A stretch of DNA of 53,072 nt from Pelosinus sp. Lineage in GTDB: Bacteria; Bacillota; Negativicutes; Propionisporales; Propionisporaceae. Under the pieces are notes generated by a model that saw only the letters and a list, made by a program, of their open reading frames with translations, made no database searches and was not told the DNA's origin. The translations under genes were made by a program, and so were the position numbers. Within the stretch, counting starts at the first letter, position 1, and each line of letters starts with the position of its first letter. The DNA lies in NCBI GenBank assembly GCA_021372375.1, contig JAJFUN010000124.1, positions 1 through 53,072 on the forward strand, written 5' to 3'. Of the stretch, positions 8,455 to 17,941 are shown in pieces.

Positions 8455-9138
8455 TTAATTTAACGCATTAATAATAACCCGCCCGTTTTCCATGACAATA
8501 TCACGCACACTCACATGAAAGGGCAGTTTTTTTACTTCAAATAACGGTATTTCGGTCAAAGCCGCCCCGCCAATACTTCCCATCAACCGATTATTTAGTG
8601 AAAAATTTTGCGTGACAAACTTAATTTTCTCGCCATCACTGACGATCCTGCCTTCAAGCGTTACCGCCAAACTTGCCAAACCGCCAACCGCAAAATTGCT
8701 GGTCACCTTAACCTTGTCCGGCGTAATGCTTACAGCTGCATTTTTAACGCCCTTAACTGACTTGTTTAGACAGGCGGCTAATTCTTCTTGCGTAAGTACT
8801 GCTGTTAAATCAATATTTTTTACTGACTTAATGCCAATTTTCCGCTGCTGCAACAGCGCATTCATATCTACCTGTACATCTGTCAGTTTAGCCCTCAGTT
8901 CACTGATAACAATACGTTCCATCTTTATATTCGTGCCTTGTATGGCCAATTTATCAAACTGCCCGCCTAACATATAAACAGCGGGATGCTTTTCTGCCGT
9001 AGTCTGCATGGCTTCGCTGCCTGTCTGGCTGGCCAGCCCCTGAGATATGAGTTCTGAAGCCACTGACGGCAGCACTGCCTCACTAAGAGCCGCTAAACCG
9101 GCAATGACCACAAACAGCATTACTAGGCGTTTTATCAT
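8455..9138 (-). CDS. LmeA family phospholipid-binding protein (DUF2993)
   Basis: 227 residues with an N-terminal signal peptide or anchor (about 1-22). A C-terminal beta-rich DUF2993 fold includes ISELRAKLTDVQVD, a LTQEELAACLN segment and the final PFHVSVRDIVMENGRVII strand pair. Family members (for example LmeA of mycobacteria) bind phospholipid on the outer face of the membrane and affect envelope glycolipid maturation. In a diderm host it may be periplasmic. It begins 23 nt after prfB ends, so it may be transcribed from the secA-prfB operon, and it ends at the hairpin at 8318-8338. Confidence 0.83.
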   Translation of the reverse strand: MIKRLVMLFVVIAGLAALSEAVLPSVASELISQGLASQTGSEAMQTTAEKHPAVYMLGGQFDKLAIQGTNIKMERIVISELRAKLTDVQVDMNALLQQRKIGIKSVKNIDLTAVLTQEELAACLNKSVKGVKNAAVSITPDKVKVTSNFAVGGLASLAVTLEGRIVSDGEKIKFVTQNFSLNNRLMGSIGGAALTEIPLFEVKKLPFHVSVRDIVMENGRVIINALN

Positions 9139-9160
9139 AAAACTATACGCCCCCGTTTAT

Positions 9161-10265
9161 TTACTTTTTACTTTCTTCCCGCAAATAAGCCTCAATAAAC
9201 GCTGCTAATTCCCCGTCCATAACTGCCTGCACATTGCCTGTTTCTACATTTGTCCGATGGTCTTTGACCATACTGTACGGATGGAAAACATACGAGCGAA
9301 TCTGACTGCCCCATTCAATGGCCTGATATTCACCCGCTATTTCAGCGCGTTTTTCATCGTTTTTCCGCCGTTCCAGTTCAAACAGCTTGGCTCTGAGGAG
9401 CTTCATACATTGTTCACGGTTTTGAATTTGTGAGCGTTCACTTTGACATTGTACAACAACCCCTGTCGGCATATGCGTCATACGTACAGCTGAATCTGTC
9501 TTATTGATATGCTGTCCGCCGGCGCCGCTAGCCCTAAATGTATCTACCCTTAGGTCTACCGGATCAATGTCTATTTCTACACTATCATCAATTTCCGGCA
9601 TGACATCAACTGCCGCAAATGAGGTATGACGACGAGCGCTGGCATCAAAGGGGGAAATGCGCACAAGACGATGCACGCCTTTTTCCGCTTTCAAATAGCC
9701 ATAAGCATTATGGCCGGATACCAAGATGGTGGCACTCTTTACACCAGCCTCATCACCAGCCAAAAAGTCCAGTGTTTCTACTTTATAGCTATTCTTCTCG
9801 GCCCAGCGCACATACATCCTGAGAAGCATCTGAGCCCAGTCCTGAGCCTCAGTGCCGCCAGCCCCGGCATGCAGCGTCAAGATAGCATTATTGGCATCAT
9901 ATTCGCCGGACAGCAATACACTTAGTTCTAGACGCTCAAGATCCTTTTGTACACTCTCTACCATTTCCAGCACTTCAGCATAAAGGCTTTCTTCGCCCTC
10001 ATCCATGCCCAGCTGCCAAAGTACAGTCAAATCATTATAATGATTAACCAGCCGCTGGTGTTCTTCCACACTGTCTTTAACAGCAGCCAGCTGCTGCATA
10101 ACCTGTTGCGCTTCATCAGGCGTATCCCAAAAGCCAGGAGCCGCCATTTGATTTTCGAGCTGGGCTATTTGTTCCTTTTTGGCAGCTACGTCAAAGAGAA
10201 GCCCTCATTTCCTCAAGCTTCTTTTCTATATCTGCAATCGGTATCCGCAAATCTTCTAATAACAA
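9161..10265 (-). CDS. prfB: Peptide chain release factor 2 (programmed +1 frameshift)
   Basis: RF2 recognises UGA and UAA stop codons. The gene is in two frames. The first starts at TTG 10265 (a GGGAG site 9 nt upstream), encodes MLLEDLRIPIADIEKKLEEM and reaches a UGA at 10193-10191. A +1 shift there joins the main frame, giving about 367 residues, the normal length. Key motifs in the joined protein are S-P-F at about 204-206 (stop-codon recognition) and G-G-Q at about 249-251 (peptide release). The gene follows secA by 18 nt, the usual Bacillota order. Regulation is autogenous through the shift site. Confidence 0.96.
10190..10196 (-). other. prfB programmed frameshift site CTTTGAC
   Basis: On the minus strand CTT TGA C follows a Shine-Dalgarno-like GAGGAAATGAGGG. 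This is the classic RF2 autoregulation site: when RF2 is scarce the ribosome pauses at UGA and slips +1 to CUU GAC. The shift is needed for full-length RF2, so it is not a sequencing error or a pseudogene. Confidence 0.95.
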
Positions 10266-10283
10266 TCTTCTCAACTCCCAAAA

Positions 10284-12797
10284 TTATTTTCCCATACCAC
10301 AGCATTTCTTATACTTTTTGCCTGAACCGCAAGGGCATAAATCATTACGACCAATTTCATCCTTATTGACAATCGGCGTATGCGACTGCGATGCTGCCTC
10401 TTCCTCACCATGGGAAGCCTGCGCCTGCTGCAGACGATCTTCCGGCTGGGTAATGATATTAACACGGTACATGTATTTTACGATATCTTCCTGAATATTT
10501 TCGATCATTTGCTGGAACATATCATATGCTTCAATTTTGTATTCAATTAAAGGATCACGCTGCCCATAGGCCCGTAGACCAATGCCTTCGCGCAGCATAT
10601 CCATGGCATCAAGGTGTTCCATCCACTTGCTGTCAACAACCCGCAGCATAACAACTTTTTCAAGTTCACGCATATTTTCTTCGCCAAATAAGGTTTCTCG
10701 CGCCATATATGCGGCCTGAGCTACCCGCATAAGTTCTTCCTGCAGTTCAATCCGGCTAAATTTTTCAAGTTCAGCTTTGGTTAACTGATTTTCCGGCGCG
10801 AAATAGCCCTCGCAAAATTCAATTAAGCCTTCATAGTCCCATTCCTCAGGATATACTTTTTCGTTGGCATATGCTTCCATACCCTGATCAATCAGTTTTT
10901 GAATCATATTGAAAATATTTTCTCTAAGATCATCGCCCATCAGAATTTGGCGGCGCTGTCCGTAAATAACTTCGCGCTGCTGGTTCATAACATTATCATA
11001 TTCAAGAACATGCTTACGAATGTCAAAGTTACGGCCTTCCACCTTTTTCTGGGCCTGTTCAATAGAGCGGGAAATAAGCTTATGCTCAATAGGCTCATCT
11101 TCCTCCATACCTAGTTTATCCATAATACTGGCGATGTTGTCAGCGCCAAACAGCCGCATCAAATCATCTTCCAGTGATAAATAAAAGCGGGAAGAACCCG
11201 GGTCACCTTGACGACCGGAACGACCGCGCAGCTGATTATCAATACGGCGGCTCTCATGACGTTCTGTGCCGATAATATGTAAGCCCCCTACTTCCGGCAC
11301 GCCGTCACCCAGCACAATATCTGTACCACGTCCAGCCATATTGGTAGCAATGGTTACCGCGCCAAATTGCCCGGCCTTCGAAACAATCTCTGCTTCCATT
11401 TCATGATACTTGGCATTTAGTACATTATGCTCAATACCGAGGCGTTTTAGCATATCACTCAATTCTTCAGACTGGGCAATTGACGTGGTGCCCACCAAAA
11501 TAGGCTGACCCTTGGCATTTCGCTCGGCGATTTCGGCCGCAACCGCCTTATATTTAGCCCGCTTGGTTTTATAAATTACATCAGGCAAATCCTCACGTGC
11601 AATGGGTTTATTCGTAGGCATAACAATAACGTCAAGACCATAGATTTTACTGAATTCCGCTTCTTCGGTCTTGGCTGTACCTGTCATCCCGCTCAGTTTT
11701 TTATACATACGGAAATAATTCTGGAAGGTAATGGAGGCCAAAGTCTGACTTTCCCGTTCAATCTTCACGCCTTCCTTGGCTTCAATGGCCTGGTGCAGAC
11801 CGTCAGAATACCGGCGGCCAAACATCAGGCGACCGGTAAATTCATCAACAATAATTACTTCCCCGTCTTTAACCACATAATCACGATCCCGCTTCATTAA
11901 GGCACGCGCTTTTAGCGCCTGGTTAAAATGATGGGATAGCTCAATGTTTTCACTTTCATATAAATTTTTGACATTTAACAATTTTTCAGCTTTGGCAATA
12001 CCACTCTCGGTCGGCGCAACAGTATGCGCTTTTTCATCAACAGTATAGTCTTCTGTTTCCTTAAGTTTAGGTACTACCTGAGCCAGCACAAAATATAAAT
12101 CCGTAGATTTCTCGCCAGGCCCCGAAATAATCAGCGGTGTCCGGGCTTCATCGACCAAAATACTGTCCACTTCATCGACAATGGCGTAATTAAGCGGCCG
12201 CTGCACCATTTGCTCATGATGAATGACCATGTTATCCCGCAAATAGTCAAAGCCAAATTCATTATTCGTACCATAGGTTACATCCGCCGCATAAGCGGCA
12301 TGGCGTTCGTTGAAATCCAGTCCATGCACAATAAGTCCTACCGACAAACCTAAAAACCGATATACCTTACCCATCCACTCACTATCACGGCGGGCCAGAT
12401 AATCATTGACGGTTACCACATGCACGCCCTTGCCTGTCAATGCATTAAGGTATACAGGCAGGGTTGCTACCAAGGTTTTACCTTCGCCTGTACGCATTTC
12501 AGCGATATTACCGGAATGCAGCGTCATGCCGCCCATCAGCTGTACATCAAAATGCCTCATGCCCAGCACCCGACGTGATGCTTCGCGCACAACCGCAAAA
12601 GCTTCCGGCAATAAATCATCAACAGTCTCTCCATCAGCAAGCCGTTTTTTAAAATCCACCGTCTTGCCGGCAAGTGATGCATCGCTCAAGCCTTGCAGCT
12701 CAGGTTCCACAGCATTAACCTGTTCAACGTATTTCATCATACGCTTAATTTCTCTTTCGTTACTATCTCCTACTAATTTTTTCAAAAAACTTAACAA
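10284..12797 (-). CDS. secA: Preprotein translocase ATPase SecA
   Basis: 837 residues, typical for the family. The ATP site R-T-G-E-G-K-T lies at about 102-108, the DEAD-like D-E-V-D-S at about residue 207, and the second helicase domain contains N-M-A-G-R-G-T-D-I. The C-terminus has a SEC-C zinc motif [13 protein letters not shown], which binds SecB or ribosomes in relatives. The start is TTG at 12797, with AGGAG 10 nt upstream. SecA drives post-translational export through SecYEG. It heads the secA-prfB pair, and the repeat-rich 12798-13319 lies upstream. Confidence 0.98.
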   Translation of the reverse strand: MLSFLKKLVGDSNEREIKRMMKYVEQVNAVEPELQGLSDASLAGKTVDFKKRLADGETVDDLLPEAFAVVREASRRVLGMRHFDVQLMGGMTLHSGNIAEMRTGEGKTLVATLPVYLNALTGKGVHVVTVNDYLARRDSEWMGKVYRFLGLSVGLIVHGLDFNERHAAYAADVTYGTNNEFGFDYLRDNMVIHHEQMVQRPLNYAIVDEVDSILVDEARTPLIISGPGEKSTDLYFVLAQVVPKLKETEDYTVDEKAHTVAPTESGIAKAEKLLNVKNLYESENIELSHHFNQALKARALMKRDRDYVVKDGEVIIVDEFTGRLMFGRRYSDGLHQAIEAKEGVKIERESQTLASITFQNYFRMYKKLSGMTGTAKTEEAEFSKIYGLDVIVMPTNKPIAREDLPDVIYKTKRAKYKAVAAEIAERNAKGQPILVGTTSIAQSEELSDMLKRLGIEHNVLNAKYHEMEAEIVSKAGQFGAVTIATNMAGRGTDIVLGDGVPEVGGLHIIGTERHESRRIDNQLRGRSGRQGDPGSSRFYLSLEDDLMRLFGADNIASIMDKLGMEEDEPIEHKLISRSIEQAQKKVEGRNFDIRKHVLEYDNVMNQQREVIYGQRRQILMGDDLRENIFNMIQKLIDQGMEAYANEKVYPEEWDYEGLIEFCEGYFAPENQLTKAELEKFSRIELQEELMRVAQAAYMARETLFGEENMRELEKVVMLRVVDSKWMEHLDAMDMLREGIGLRAYGQRDPLIEYKIEAYDMFQQMIENIQEDIVKYMYRVNIITQPEDRLQQAQASHGEEEAASQSHTPIVNKDEIGRNDLCPCGSGKKYKKCCGMGK

Positions 12798-12952
12798 ATT
12801 ATATCAACTCCTCATAAGGACAAGCTCGTCAGCTTATATACCTTATAAAATTTTACCAGAGTACAGTCTCCATGTCAAAAATAACCTCTATAAATATTCA
12901 ATTAGTACAAATTAGTATGTACCAATGCCGAAAAAATATGAAAAAGGGCTTT

Positions 12953-13247
12953 GGGGCACGGGGCTTAATGCTTAAAATCTTTTATTTTTCTTAATATAAT
13001 AGAAAGTATAAAATTTGTGGGCTTACGAAGTTAGGTGTATCAAGGTTTAATAGGCTTTGATGAGCTGTGATTTAAAAGTTCCCCTCTAGAGAGGGGTGAC
13101 GCGTGAGCGACGGGGTGTGTTTGGATTAACAATATCAATAAAAAAGATTAACGAAAAAACCAACACACCCCGCCCTTTGGGCACCCCTCTCTAGAGGGGA
13201 ACTAAGACAAAATACCGCGTCATTGGCCTTTCTTAGCCCCGTAGCCC
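12953..13247. repeat. Imperfect outer inverted repeat enclosing MITE-like copy 2
   Basis: GGGGCACGGGGCTTA at 12953-12967 faces TTAGCCCCGTAGCCC at 13233-13247. The 125-bp-class element at 13079-13201 lies between them. The same GGGGCACGGGGC arm occurs at 49202-49213 in a compact hairpin, so this is probably a second dispersed repeat family interrupted by, or flanking, the first. With copy 2 it fills most of the 520-bp gap between secA and the small plus-strand gene; I see no gene there. Confidence 0.45.
13079..13201 (-). repeat. MITE-like repeat, copy 2 (123 bp, opposite orientation)
   Basis: It has the same perfect 20-bp terminal inverted repeat as 8107-8231. Here the GACGCGTGAGCGACGGGGTGTG arm is on the left and the CACACCCCGCCCTTTGGGCAC arm on the right, so the element is inverted relative to copy 1. 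The central part is unrelated to copy 1, which suggests that the arms and not the core are conserved. Confidence 0.85.
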
Positions 13248-13319
13248 ATAACCCATAACCATGTATTTTTTCCCTCTAACTTGGATATAACTATATAAAT
13301 ATCTATTTGGAGGTATACT

Positions 13320-13523
13320 GTGCAAACAGAAAAGTTAGAAATCATGGGGCAAATTGCCGACTTAAAAGATGTTGACTATCGTAATACCTTAGCTATTTCG
13401 GTATTAATTGAATTATTAATAGAGCAGGGCTTATTCACCAAAGCGCAATTTGCCCAAAAGGCGCACGAACTAGAAAATCAATCCTGGGCTGAACTGCTGC
13501 TCAGCCGCCGCAAGAAAAAGTAG
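13320..13523 (+). CDS. Small protein of unknown function (67 aa)
   Basis: The start is GTG at 13320 with a GGAGG site 6 nt upstream. The product is predicted to be mostly helical: an acidic N-terminal part, a central hydrophobic helix (about residues 22-37, AISVLIELLIEQG) and a basic tail SRRKKK. I do not recognise the family. The good ribosome site and the strong terminator straight after the stop support a real gene. It is the only plus-strand gene in the left half and converges on hpf. Confidence 0.65.
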   Translation: MQTEKLEIMGQIADLKDVDYRNTLAISVLIELLIEQGLFTKAQFAQKAHELENQSWAELLLSRRKKK

Positions 13524-13541
13524 GCCAATTTCTCAAAAATT

Positions 13542-13575
13542 AAACCCCGGAGACTTGTCTCCGGGGTTTGTTTTA
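13542..13575. terminator. Bidirectional intrinsic terminator
   Basis: AAACCCCGGAGA-CTTG-TCTCCGGGGTTT is a perfect 12-bp stem with a 4-nt loop. T-rich sequence follows on the plus strand (GTTTTACTTTA), and AATTTTTG follows on the minus strand. It sits between the convergent 67-aa gene and hpf and can serve both. Confidence 0.92.
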
Positions 13576-13580
13576 CTTTA

Positions 13581-14117
13581 CTAAAATTCTGGTTCAATTA
13601 AACCATATCTGCCGTCTTTACGGCGATATACTACATTGACCTCTTCGGTATCGGCATTCGAAAATACATAGAAATCATGATTAATTAAATTCATTTGCAT
13701 AACCGCTTCTTCTGCATCCATTGGCTTCACGGCAAACCGTTTGGTTTTAACTAAGGCAAATTCTTCAGTGGAATCCACATTATCACGTTCAGGAGCGACT
13801 ACTAAGTCCCCTTTAAAAATTCCGCCGCGGAGTTTACGAGCAAGTTTGGTTTTATATTTTTCAATCTGCTTTTCAAGCTTTTCAATAACTAAATCAATGG
13901 AAGTATACATATCAGTAGTAGCTTCTTCGCCTCTCAGCAGCATGCCATGTACCGGTACGGTCACTTCTACGATGTGTCGGCCTTTCTCTACAGTGAGGAT
14001 TACGGTAATTTCACCAATGTCCTCAAAATACTTAGTTACCTTGCCAATACGTTTTCCAACATAATCCTTTAGTGCGGGTGTGATTTCAATATTTTTTCCC
14101 CTAACAATTATTGCCAT
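13581..14117 (-). CDS. hpf: Long-form ribosome hibernation promoting factor
   Basis: About 178 residues from the ATG at 14117 (MAIIVRGKN), which has an AAGGGG site upstream; the open frame before it is not needed. The N-terminal RaiA-type domain (about 1-100) binds the 30S decoding region. The C-terminal domain (about 120-178, ending NVVYRRKDGRYGLIEPEF) dimerises ribosomes into 100S particles. It stands at the same place relative to secA as in B. subtilis. A bidirectional terminator follows. Confidence 0.95.
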   Translation of the reverse strand: MAIIVRGKNIEITPALKDYVGKRIGKVTKYFEDIGEITVILTVEKGRHIVEVTVPVHGMLLRGEEATTDMYTSIDLVIEKLEKQIEKYKTKLARKLRGGIFKGDLVVAPERDNVDSTEEFALVKTKRFAVKPMDAEEAVMQMNLINHDFYVFSNADTEEVNVVYRRKDGRYGLIEPEF

Positions 14118-14219
14118 AATTCCACAACCCCTTTCCTGAGTCATATATGTATTATTCCCCATAAAAGTCGAAATTCCTGTCTAAAAATTCTAACTTTTTT
14201 ATTTTTTTATAAGACGTTG

Positions 14220-14247
14220 GAGAACCGTCCCCTTGCTCCCCATTCCC
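14220..14247. repeat. Short GC-rich relic of a dispersed repeat
   Basis: The stretch containing GAGAACCGTCCCCTTG stands out from the AT-rich leader of hpf. A related stretch with GGTCTGTCTCCCTGTTTCCC lies at about 24718-24737. Phrases like these recur in many clostridial-type genomes, from memory only. No function is implied. Confidence 0.3.
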
Positions 14248-14249
14248 AT

Positions 14250-14284
14250 AAAAAACACTAAAACCCGGCTAAAATTTAGCCGGG
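14250..14284 (-). terminator. Intrinsic terminator after the cold-shock gene
   Basis: On the minus strand CCCGGCTAAA-T-TTTAGCCGGG is followed by TTTTAGTGTTTTTT. It lies 16 nt past the stop of the csp gene and ends a monocistronic transcript before hpf. Confidence 0.9.
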
Positions 14285-14299
14285 TGTGGTTATAACAAG

Positions 14300-14497
14300 T
14301 TATGCTTTAACTACATTAGCTGCTTGCGGTCCGCGAGCACCTTCAACAATTTCAAACTCTACTTGTTGACCTTCAGTCAAAGTTTTGAAACCTTGATCCT
14401 GAATAGCTGAAAAATGAACGAATACGTCTCCGCCATCTTCTCTTTCGATAAACCCGTAACCCTTTTCAGCGCTGAACCATTTAACTTTACCAATCAT
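14300..14497 (-). CDS. Cold-shock domain protein (CspA family)
   Basis: 65 residues from the ATG at 14497, with AGGAGGAG 7 nt upstream; a TTG one codon earlier is too close to that site. Both RNA-binding motifs are intact: K-G-Y-G-F-I (RNP1) and D-V-F-V-H-F (RNP2). Such proteins bind single-stranded RNA or DNA and melt structure in mRNA at low temperature or in fast growth. It is monocistronic, with its own terminator. Confidence 0.97.
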   Translation of the reverse strand: MIGKVKWFSAEKGYGFIEREDGGDVFVHFSAIQDQGFKTLTEGQQVEFEIVEGARGPQAANVVKA

Positions 14498-14640
14498 CAA
14501 GAAACTCCTCCTAGAAATAAACTACCGGCCAACATCTTGACCACGATTTTGATTATAACACAGGCATTTTTCAGTGTCAATGAAACCGCTATAAGAAAAA
14601 ACCAGCTTTAAGGTAAAATGTCTAAAACTTCTATAAAATT

Positions 14641-15360
14641 CTATAAAATTTTAGACAAAAAGCTGCGGGTCCGTTCTTCCTGCGCATTTGAAAAAATTTC
14701 TTCAGGTAAACCTTCTTCAACAATACGCCCTTCATCCATAAAAATAACGCGACTCCCAACTTCCCGGGCAAAGCCCATCTCATGCGTAACCACAACCATG
14801 GTCATGCCTTCTCTGGCTAATGTCTTCATAACATCAAGCACTTCATTAATCATTTCCGGATCTAGTGCAGATGTCGGCTCATCAAACAGCATAATCTTGG
14901 GTTTCATGGCCAGCGCTCTGGCAATAGCCACCCGCTGCTGCTGTCCGCCGGACAATTGCTCGGGATAAGCATGAGCCTTATCGGCAAGTCCAACTTTATC
15001 AAGCAGTTCCAAGGCAGTTTTTTCCGCCTCTTGGGGGGATATCTTGCGTACCTTACAAGGCGCTAATGTAATATTTTTTAATACCGACATATGGGGAAAC
15101 AAGTTAAACCGCTGAAATACCATGCCTACTTCTTCCCTGACTTTATTAATATTAGCATCGGTACTAAGCGGAATGCCGTCTACAACAATTTCACCCTCAG
15201 TCGGCTGCTCCAAATAATTAATACACCTAAGCAGCGTACTTTTCCCTGAGCCGCTCGGTCCGATAATAACGACTACTTCACGTTCCGCTACATGTCCATC
15301 AATACCTTTGAGCACATGCAGCTTACCAAATTTTTTGTGTAAGTTCTTAATGTTTATCAT
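14641..15360 (-). CDS. Polar amino acid ABC transporter, ATP-binding protein
   Basis: 239 residues. Walker A is GPSGSGKST (34-42), the signature [14 protein letters not shown] and Walker [13 protein letters not shown], as in GlnQ/HisP. It overlaps the permease gene by 14 nt and has a GGAGG site 9 nt before its ATG. With the permease and two binding lipoproteins it forms an importer. The substrate is an amino acid of the polar class but cannot be named from sequence. A weak GTCTAAAA/TTTTAGAC hairpin overlaps its 3' end. Confidence 0.94.
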   Translation of the reverse strand: MINIKNLHKKFGKLHVLKGIDGHVAEREVVVIIGPSGSGKSTLLRCINYLEQPTEGEIVVDGIPLSTDANINKVREEVGMVFQRFNLFPHMSVLKNITLAPCKVRKISPQEAEKTALELLDKVGLADKAHAYPEQLSGGQQQRVAIARALAMKPKIMLFDEPTSALDPEMINEVLDVMKTLAREGMTMVVVTHEMGFAREVGSRVIFMDEGRIVEEGLPEEIFSNAQEERTRSFLSKIL

Positions 15361-16021
15361 CTATTTTGTACCTCCGCTCTAAATAAGCTACCAAGCGGGA
15401 AATAGTTAAGGTCATCACCAAGTAAATAAAGGCTACGGTCAGCCAGATTTCAAATGAACCGTAAGTACGGGCAATAATAAGCTGGCCACGCCGCGTCAGT
15501 TCTTCAAAACCAATGACCGATACCAAGGATGAATCCTTAAGCATGGCAATAAACTCATTGCCAAGCGGAGGAATAATCCGTTTGAAGGCCTGCGGCAAAA
15601 TAATATACTGCATAGTCTGCCCCCAGGTCATACCCAGCGAACGCCCGGCTTCCATCTGCCCTTTATCAATCGACTGAATACCGGCGCGAAAAATTTCCGC
15701 AACATAGGCGCCGCTATTGACACTACAGGCGGTAATCGCGGCTAAAAAAGGATCGATACGCTGCCCGAGTACCAGCGGCAGTGCAAAATATATAATAAAA
15801 ATCTGTACTAACAGCGGCGTCCCCCGAATGCAATCTACATAAATAGCCGCTAATGCCTTGACCGCCCAGTTTTTCGATAGGCGAGCTATGCCGACGAACA
15901 TACCAATCAGCATCCCAAAAGTAACACTCAAAACGGTAATCTCGATTGTGACCCCGGCGCCTGTTAAAAGCAGCGGAAAGGACTGCAAAATCAGGTCAAA
16001 ATCTAATTTCATATTATCCAT
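15347..16021 (-). CDS. Polar amino acid ABC transporter, permease
   Basis: 224 residues (215 if translation starts at the ATG at 16012, which has the better-spaced AGGATGG site). About five membrane helices are present. The loop that contacts the ATPase, E-A-G-R-S-L-G-M-x(12)-L-P-Q-A, is intact. This is the HisM/GlnP type, which works as a homodimer. It lies between the binding-protein genes and the ATPase gene and is clearly co-transcribed with the ATPase. Confidence 0.94.
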   Translation of the reverse strand: MDNMKLDFDLILQSFPLLLTGAGVTIEITVLSVTFGMLIGMFVGIARLSKNWAVKALAAIYVDCIRGTPLLVQIFIIYFALPLVLGQRIDPFLAAITACSVNSGAYVAEIFRAGIQSIDKGQMEAGRSLGMTWGQTMQYIILPQAFKRIIPPLGNEFIAMLKDSSLVSVIGFEELTRRGQLIIARTYGSFEIWLTVAFIYLVMTLTISRLVAYLERRYKIDDKH

Positions 16022-16152
16022 CCTAACGTAAAATTTAATATGTAAAATAAAAAAACAGCGTGAAAACCGCTCATACCTATTAAAATTATAAACGCCGCCT
16101 AAATAGCTGTCAATCTTTTTGGCCTTTTTAAACCAAGCCGTTTATTAATAAT

Positions 16153-16177
16153 AAAGACGCGATATCCATCGCGTCTT
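16153..16177 (-). terminator. Hairpin after binding-protein gene 1 (weak terminator or attenuator)
   Basis: AAAGACGCGAT and ATCGCGTCTTT form an 11-bp stem 12 nt past the gene's stop. On the minus strand the following sequence is ATTATTAATAA, not a clean T-run. It may lower, and not stop, transcription into the permease gene. Binding proteins are usually made in excess, which such a hairpin would allow. Confidence 0.5.
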
Positions 16178-16188
16178 TGCGTCATTCA

Positions 16189-16953
16189 TTATTTTTTTGC
16201 TGGGCCAAACCATTTTTCATAAATTTTATCATATTCGCCGTTTTTCTTTAATTCGTCTAGAGCCTTATCAATTTTAGCAGCTAATTCAGCATTGCTCCCA
16301 GCCACTGCAATACCGTAATCTTCCGAAGTTAAAGGTTCGCCCACTTGTTTGGTATCCTGCCCGCCTGCTTGCTTTATAAAGTAATCATTAACCGGTTTAT
16401 CATTAATAACAGCATCTACACCGCCAGCCTTCAGTTCCATAAATGCTTCAGGCGGAGTATTAAATTCTCTGGTTTTAGCATCTTTAATTTTTTTGGCTTC
16501 TTCCGCACCGGAAGTACCAATCTGCACCGCAATATTTTTGCCTTCCAGGTCTTTAAAGGAGTTGATGGTTTTATTATCGTTTTTCACGATAATCGCCAGG
16601 CCTGATTTGTAATACGGTTTGCTGAATTTCACTTTTTTAGCCCGTTCTTCGTTAATAGTCATACCCGAAATAACCGCATCAATGCTCTTGGCCTCAAGCG
16701 CCGGTATCAGCGCATCAAAGCCCATGCTTTGTACCTGCACTTCGGTGCCCATTTGTTTGGCAATGGCTCTAATTAAGTCCATATCAAAGCCCACAAAGTC
16801 CTTGCTTTTCTCATCCTGAAATTCAAAAGGTGCAAAGGATGGTTCGGTTCCTACGCGCAGCGCCGCATTCTTTTGCTGTCCGCCGCAGCCAGCCAGCCCC
16901 AGGGATAACAAAAGCATACCTGAAACAAAGAGTGTAATTAATTTTTTAGACAA
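16189..16953 (-). CDS. Amino acid ABC transporter substrate-binding lipoprotein 1
   Basis: About 254 residues from the TTG at 16953, chosen because AGGAGG lies 8 nt upstream and because the product then aligns with the paralogue next door (MSKK start). A lipobox L-A-G-C gives a lipid-anchored mature protein. The SBP_bac_3 fold follows, with FAPFEFQDEKSKDFVGFDMD at its start. It is a close paralogue of the protein at 17077-17856. The intergenic space upstream contains three palindromes. Confidence 0.93.
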   Translation of the reverse strand: MSKKLITLFVSGMLLLSLGLAGCGGQQKNAALRVGTEPSFAPFEFQDEKSKDFVGFDMDLIRAIAKQMGTEVQVQSMGFDALIPALEAKSIDAVISGMTINEERAKKVKFSKPYYKSGLAIIVKNDNKTINSFKDLEGKNIAVQIGTSGAEEAKKIKDAKTREFNTPPEAFMELKAGGVDAVINDKPVNDYFIKQAGGQDTKQVGEPLTSEDYGIAVAGSNAELAAKIDKALDELKKNGEYDKIYEKWFGPAKK

Positions 16954-16977
16954 AATTTGTCCCTCCTCACAGAACTT

Positions 16978-17047
16978 GCGCATGTATTATAGTATCATTA
17001 TAATACATGCGCAGCTTAATGCTTATAAGCATACACCATTAGTGTAT
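16978..17047. promoter_or_regulatory. Three stacked palindromes between the two binding-protein genes
   Basis: 16978-17012 is a 14-bp inverted repeat (GCGCATGTATTATA / TATAATACATGCGC) with a 7-nt spacer and a TATAAT on each strand. 17019-17032 is the perfect palindrome ATGCTTATAAGCAT. 17031-17047 is ATACAC-N5-GTGTAT. They lie just upstream of binding-protein gene 1. This is more symmetry than a terminator needs, and it suggests operators over a promoter for the transporter operon. The regulator is unknown. Confidence 0.5.
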
Positions 17048-17076
17048 ATTTAATCAAGCATTTTTATGAGGGAAAA

Positions 17077-17856
17077 TTATTTACTTGGCTTTGTCCCAAA
17101 CCATTTTTCGTATATTTTATCATATTCACCATTACTCTTTAGTTCTTCTAAAGCCTTATCAATCTTACCGGCCAGTTCGGTATTCTTCTTGGCAACTGCT
17201 ATGCCATAATCTTCCGCAGTCAGAGGTTCTCCCACTTGTTTAGCGTCCTTACCGCCAGCCTGTTTAATGTAATAATCATTAACAGGCTTATCATTAATCA
17301 CCGCATCAACTCCGCCAGCCTTAAGCTCCATAAAGGCCTCTGGCGCCGTATTAAACTCGCGGATTTGGACGTTACTAATTTTCTTGGCTTCATCTGCGCC
17401 GGAAGTACCAATTTGAACGGCAATGCGTTTACCACTTAAATCCTGAAATCCTTTAATTGCGTTATTATCGGCTTTTACCACAATCGCTAGGCCTGATTTG
17501 TAATAGGGTTTACTGAAATTCACTTTTTTAGCCCGCTCGTCATTAATCGTCATGGCCGAGATAGTAAGATCAATATTACCACCCTCTAAGGCCGGAATCA
17601 AACCATCAAAGTTCATGCTCTGCACATTTACTTCCATGCCCATCTGTTTGGCAATGGCCCGAATCAAATCCATATCAAAGCCTACATATTCCTTGCTTTT
17701 TTCATCCTGAAATTCAAATGGTGCAAAAGCAGTATCTGAGCCAACCTTAAGTACTTTACCTTTTGCCGAATCTGACTTTTGCCCGCCGCAGCCTGTAAGA
17801 CCAACTGCTAAAACAAATGCACCTAATAACAAAAATGCTAAAATCTTCTTTGACAT
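17077..17856 (-). CDS. Amino acid ABC transporter substrate-binding lipoprotein 2
   Basis: 259 residues from the ATG at 17856 with AAGAGGAGGG upstream; the open frame before it contains no sensible start. The lipobox is L-T-G-C, and the rest is an SBP_bac_3 protein that matches lipoprotein 1 over its whole length with many identical blocks. The tandem copies probably arose by duplication and may widen the range of amino acids delivered to one permease. A terminator-like hairpin lies only 29 nt before its start codon. Confidence 0.93.
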   Translation of the reverse strand: MSKKILAFLLLGAFVLAVGLTGCGGQKSDSAKGKVLKVGSDTAFAPFEFQDEKSKEYVGFDMDLIRAIAKQMGMEVNVQSMNFDGLIPALEGGNIDLTISAMTINDERAKKVNFSKPYYKSGLAIVVKADNNAIKGFQDLSGKRIAVQIGTSGADEAKKISNVQIREFNTAPEAFMELKAGGVDAVINDKPVNDYYIKQAGGKDAKQVGEPLTAEDYGIAVAKKNTELAGKIDKALEELKSNGEYDKIYEKWFGTKPSK

Positions 17857-17884
17857 AATAGCCCTCCTCTTAATTCTTTGGTAA

Positions 17885-17913
17885 TAAAAAATCCCAGATA
17901 TAATCTGGGATTT
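17885..17913 (-). terminator. Intrinsic terminator between zinc-ribbon gene and binding-protein gene 2
   Basis: On the minus strand AAATCCCAGAT-TAT-ATCTGGGATTT is followed by a T-run. It ends the zinc-ribbon transcript. Because it stands so close to the next start codon, the promoter of the transporter would have to lie before or within it, so it could also act as an attenuator. Confidence 0.85.
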
Positions 17914-17941
17914 ATATACCAAAAGCAACATTGCTTAGTAA

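Noticed and set aside
10191-10193. In-frame UGA in prfB, which looks like a disrupted gene
   Set aside because: The CTT TGA C context with an upstream Shine-Dalgarno-like stretch is the known programmed frameshift of RF2.
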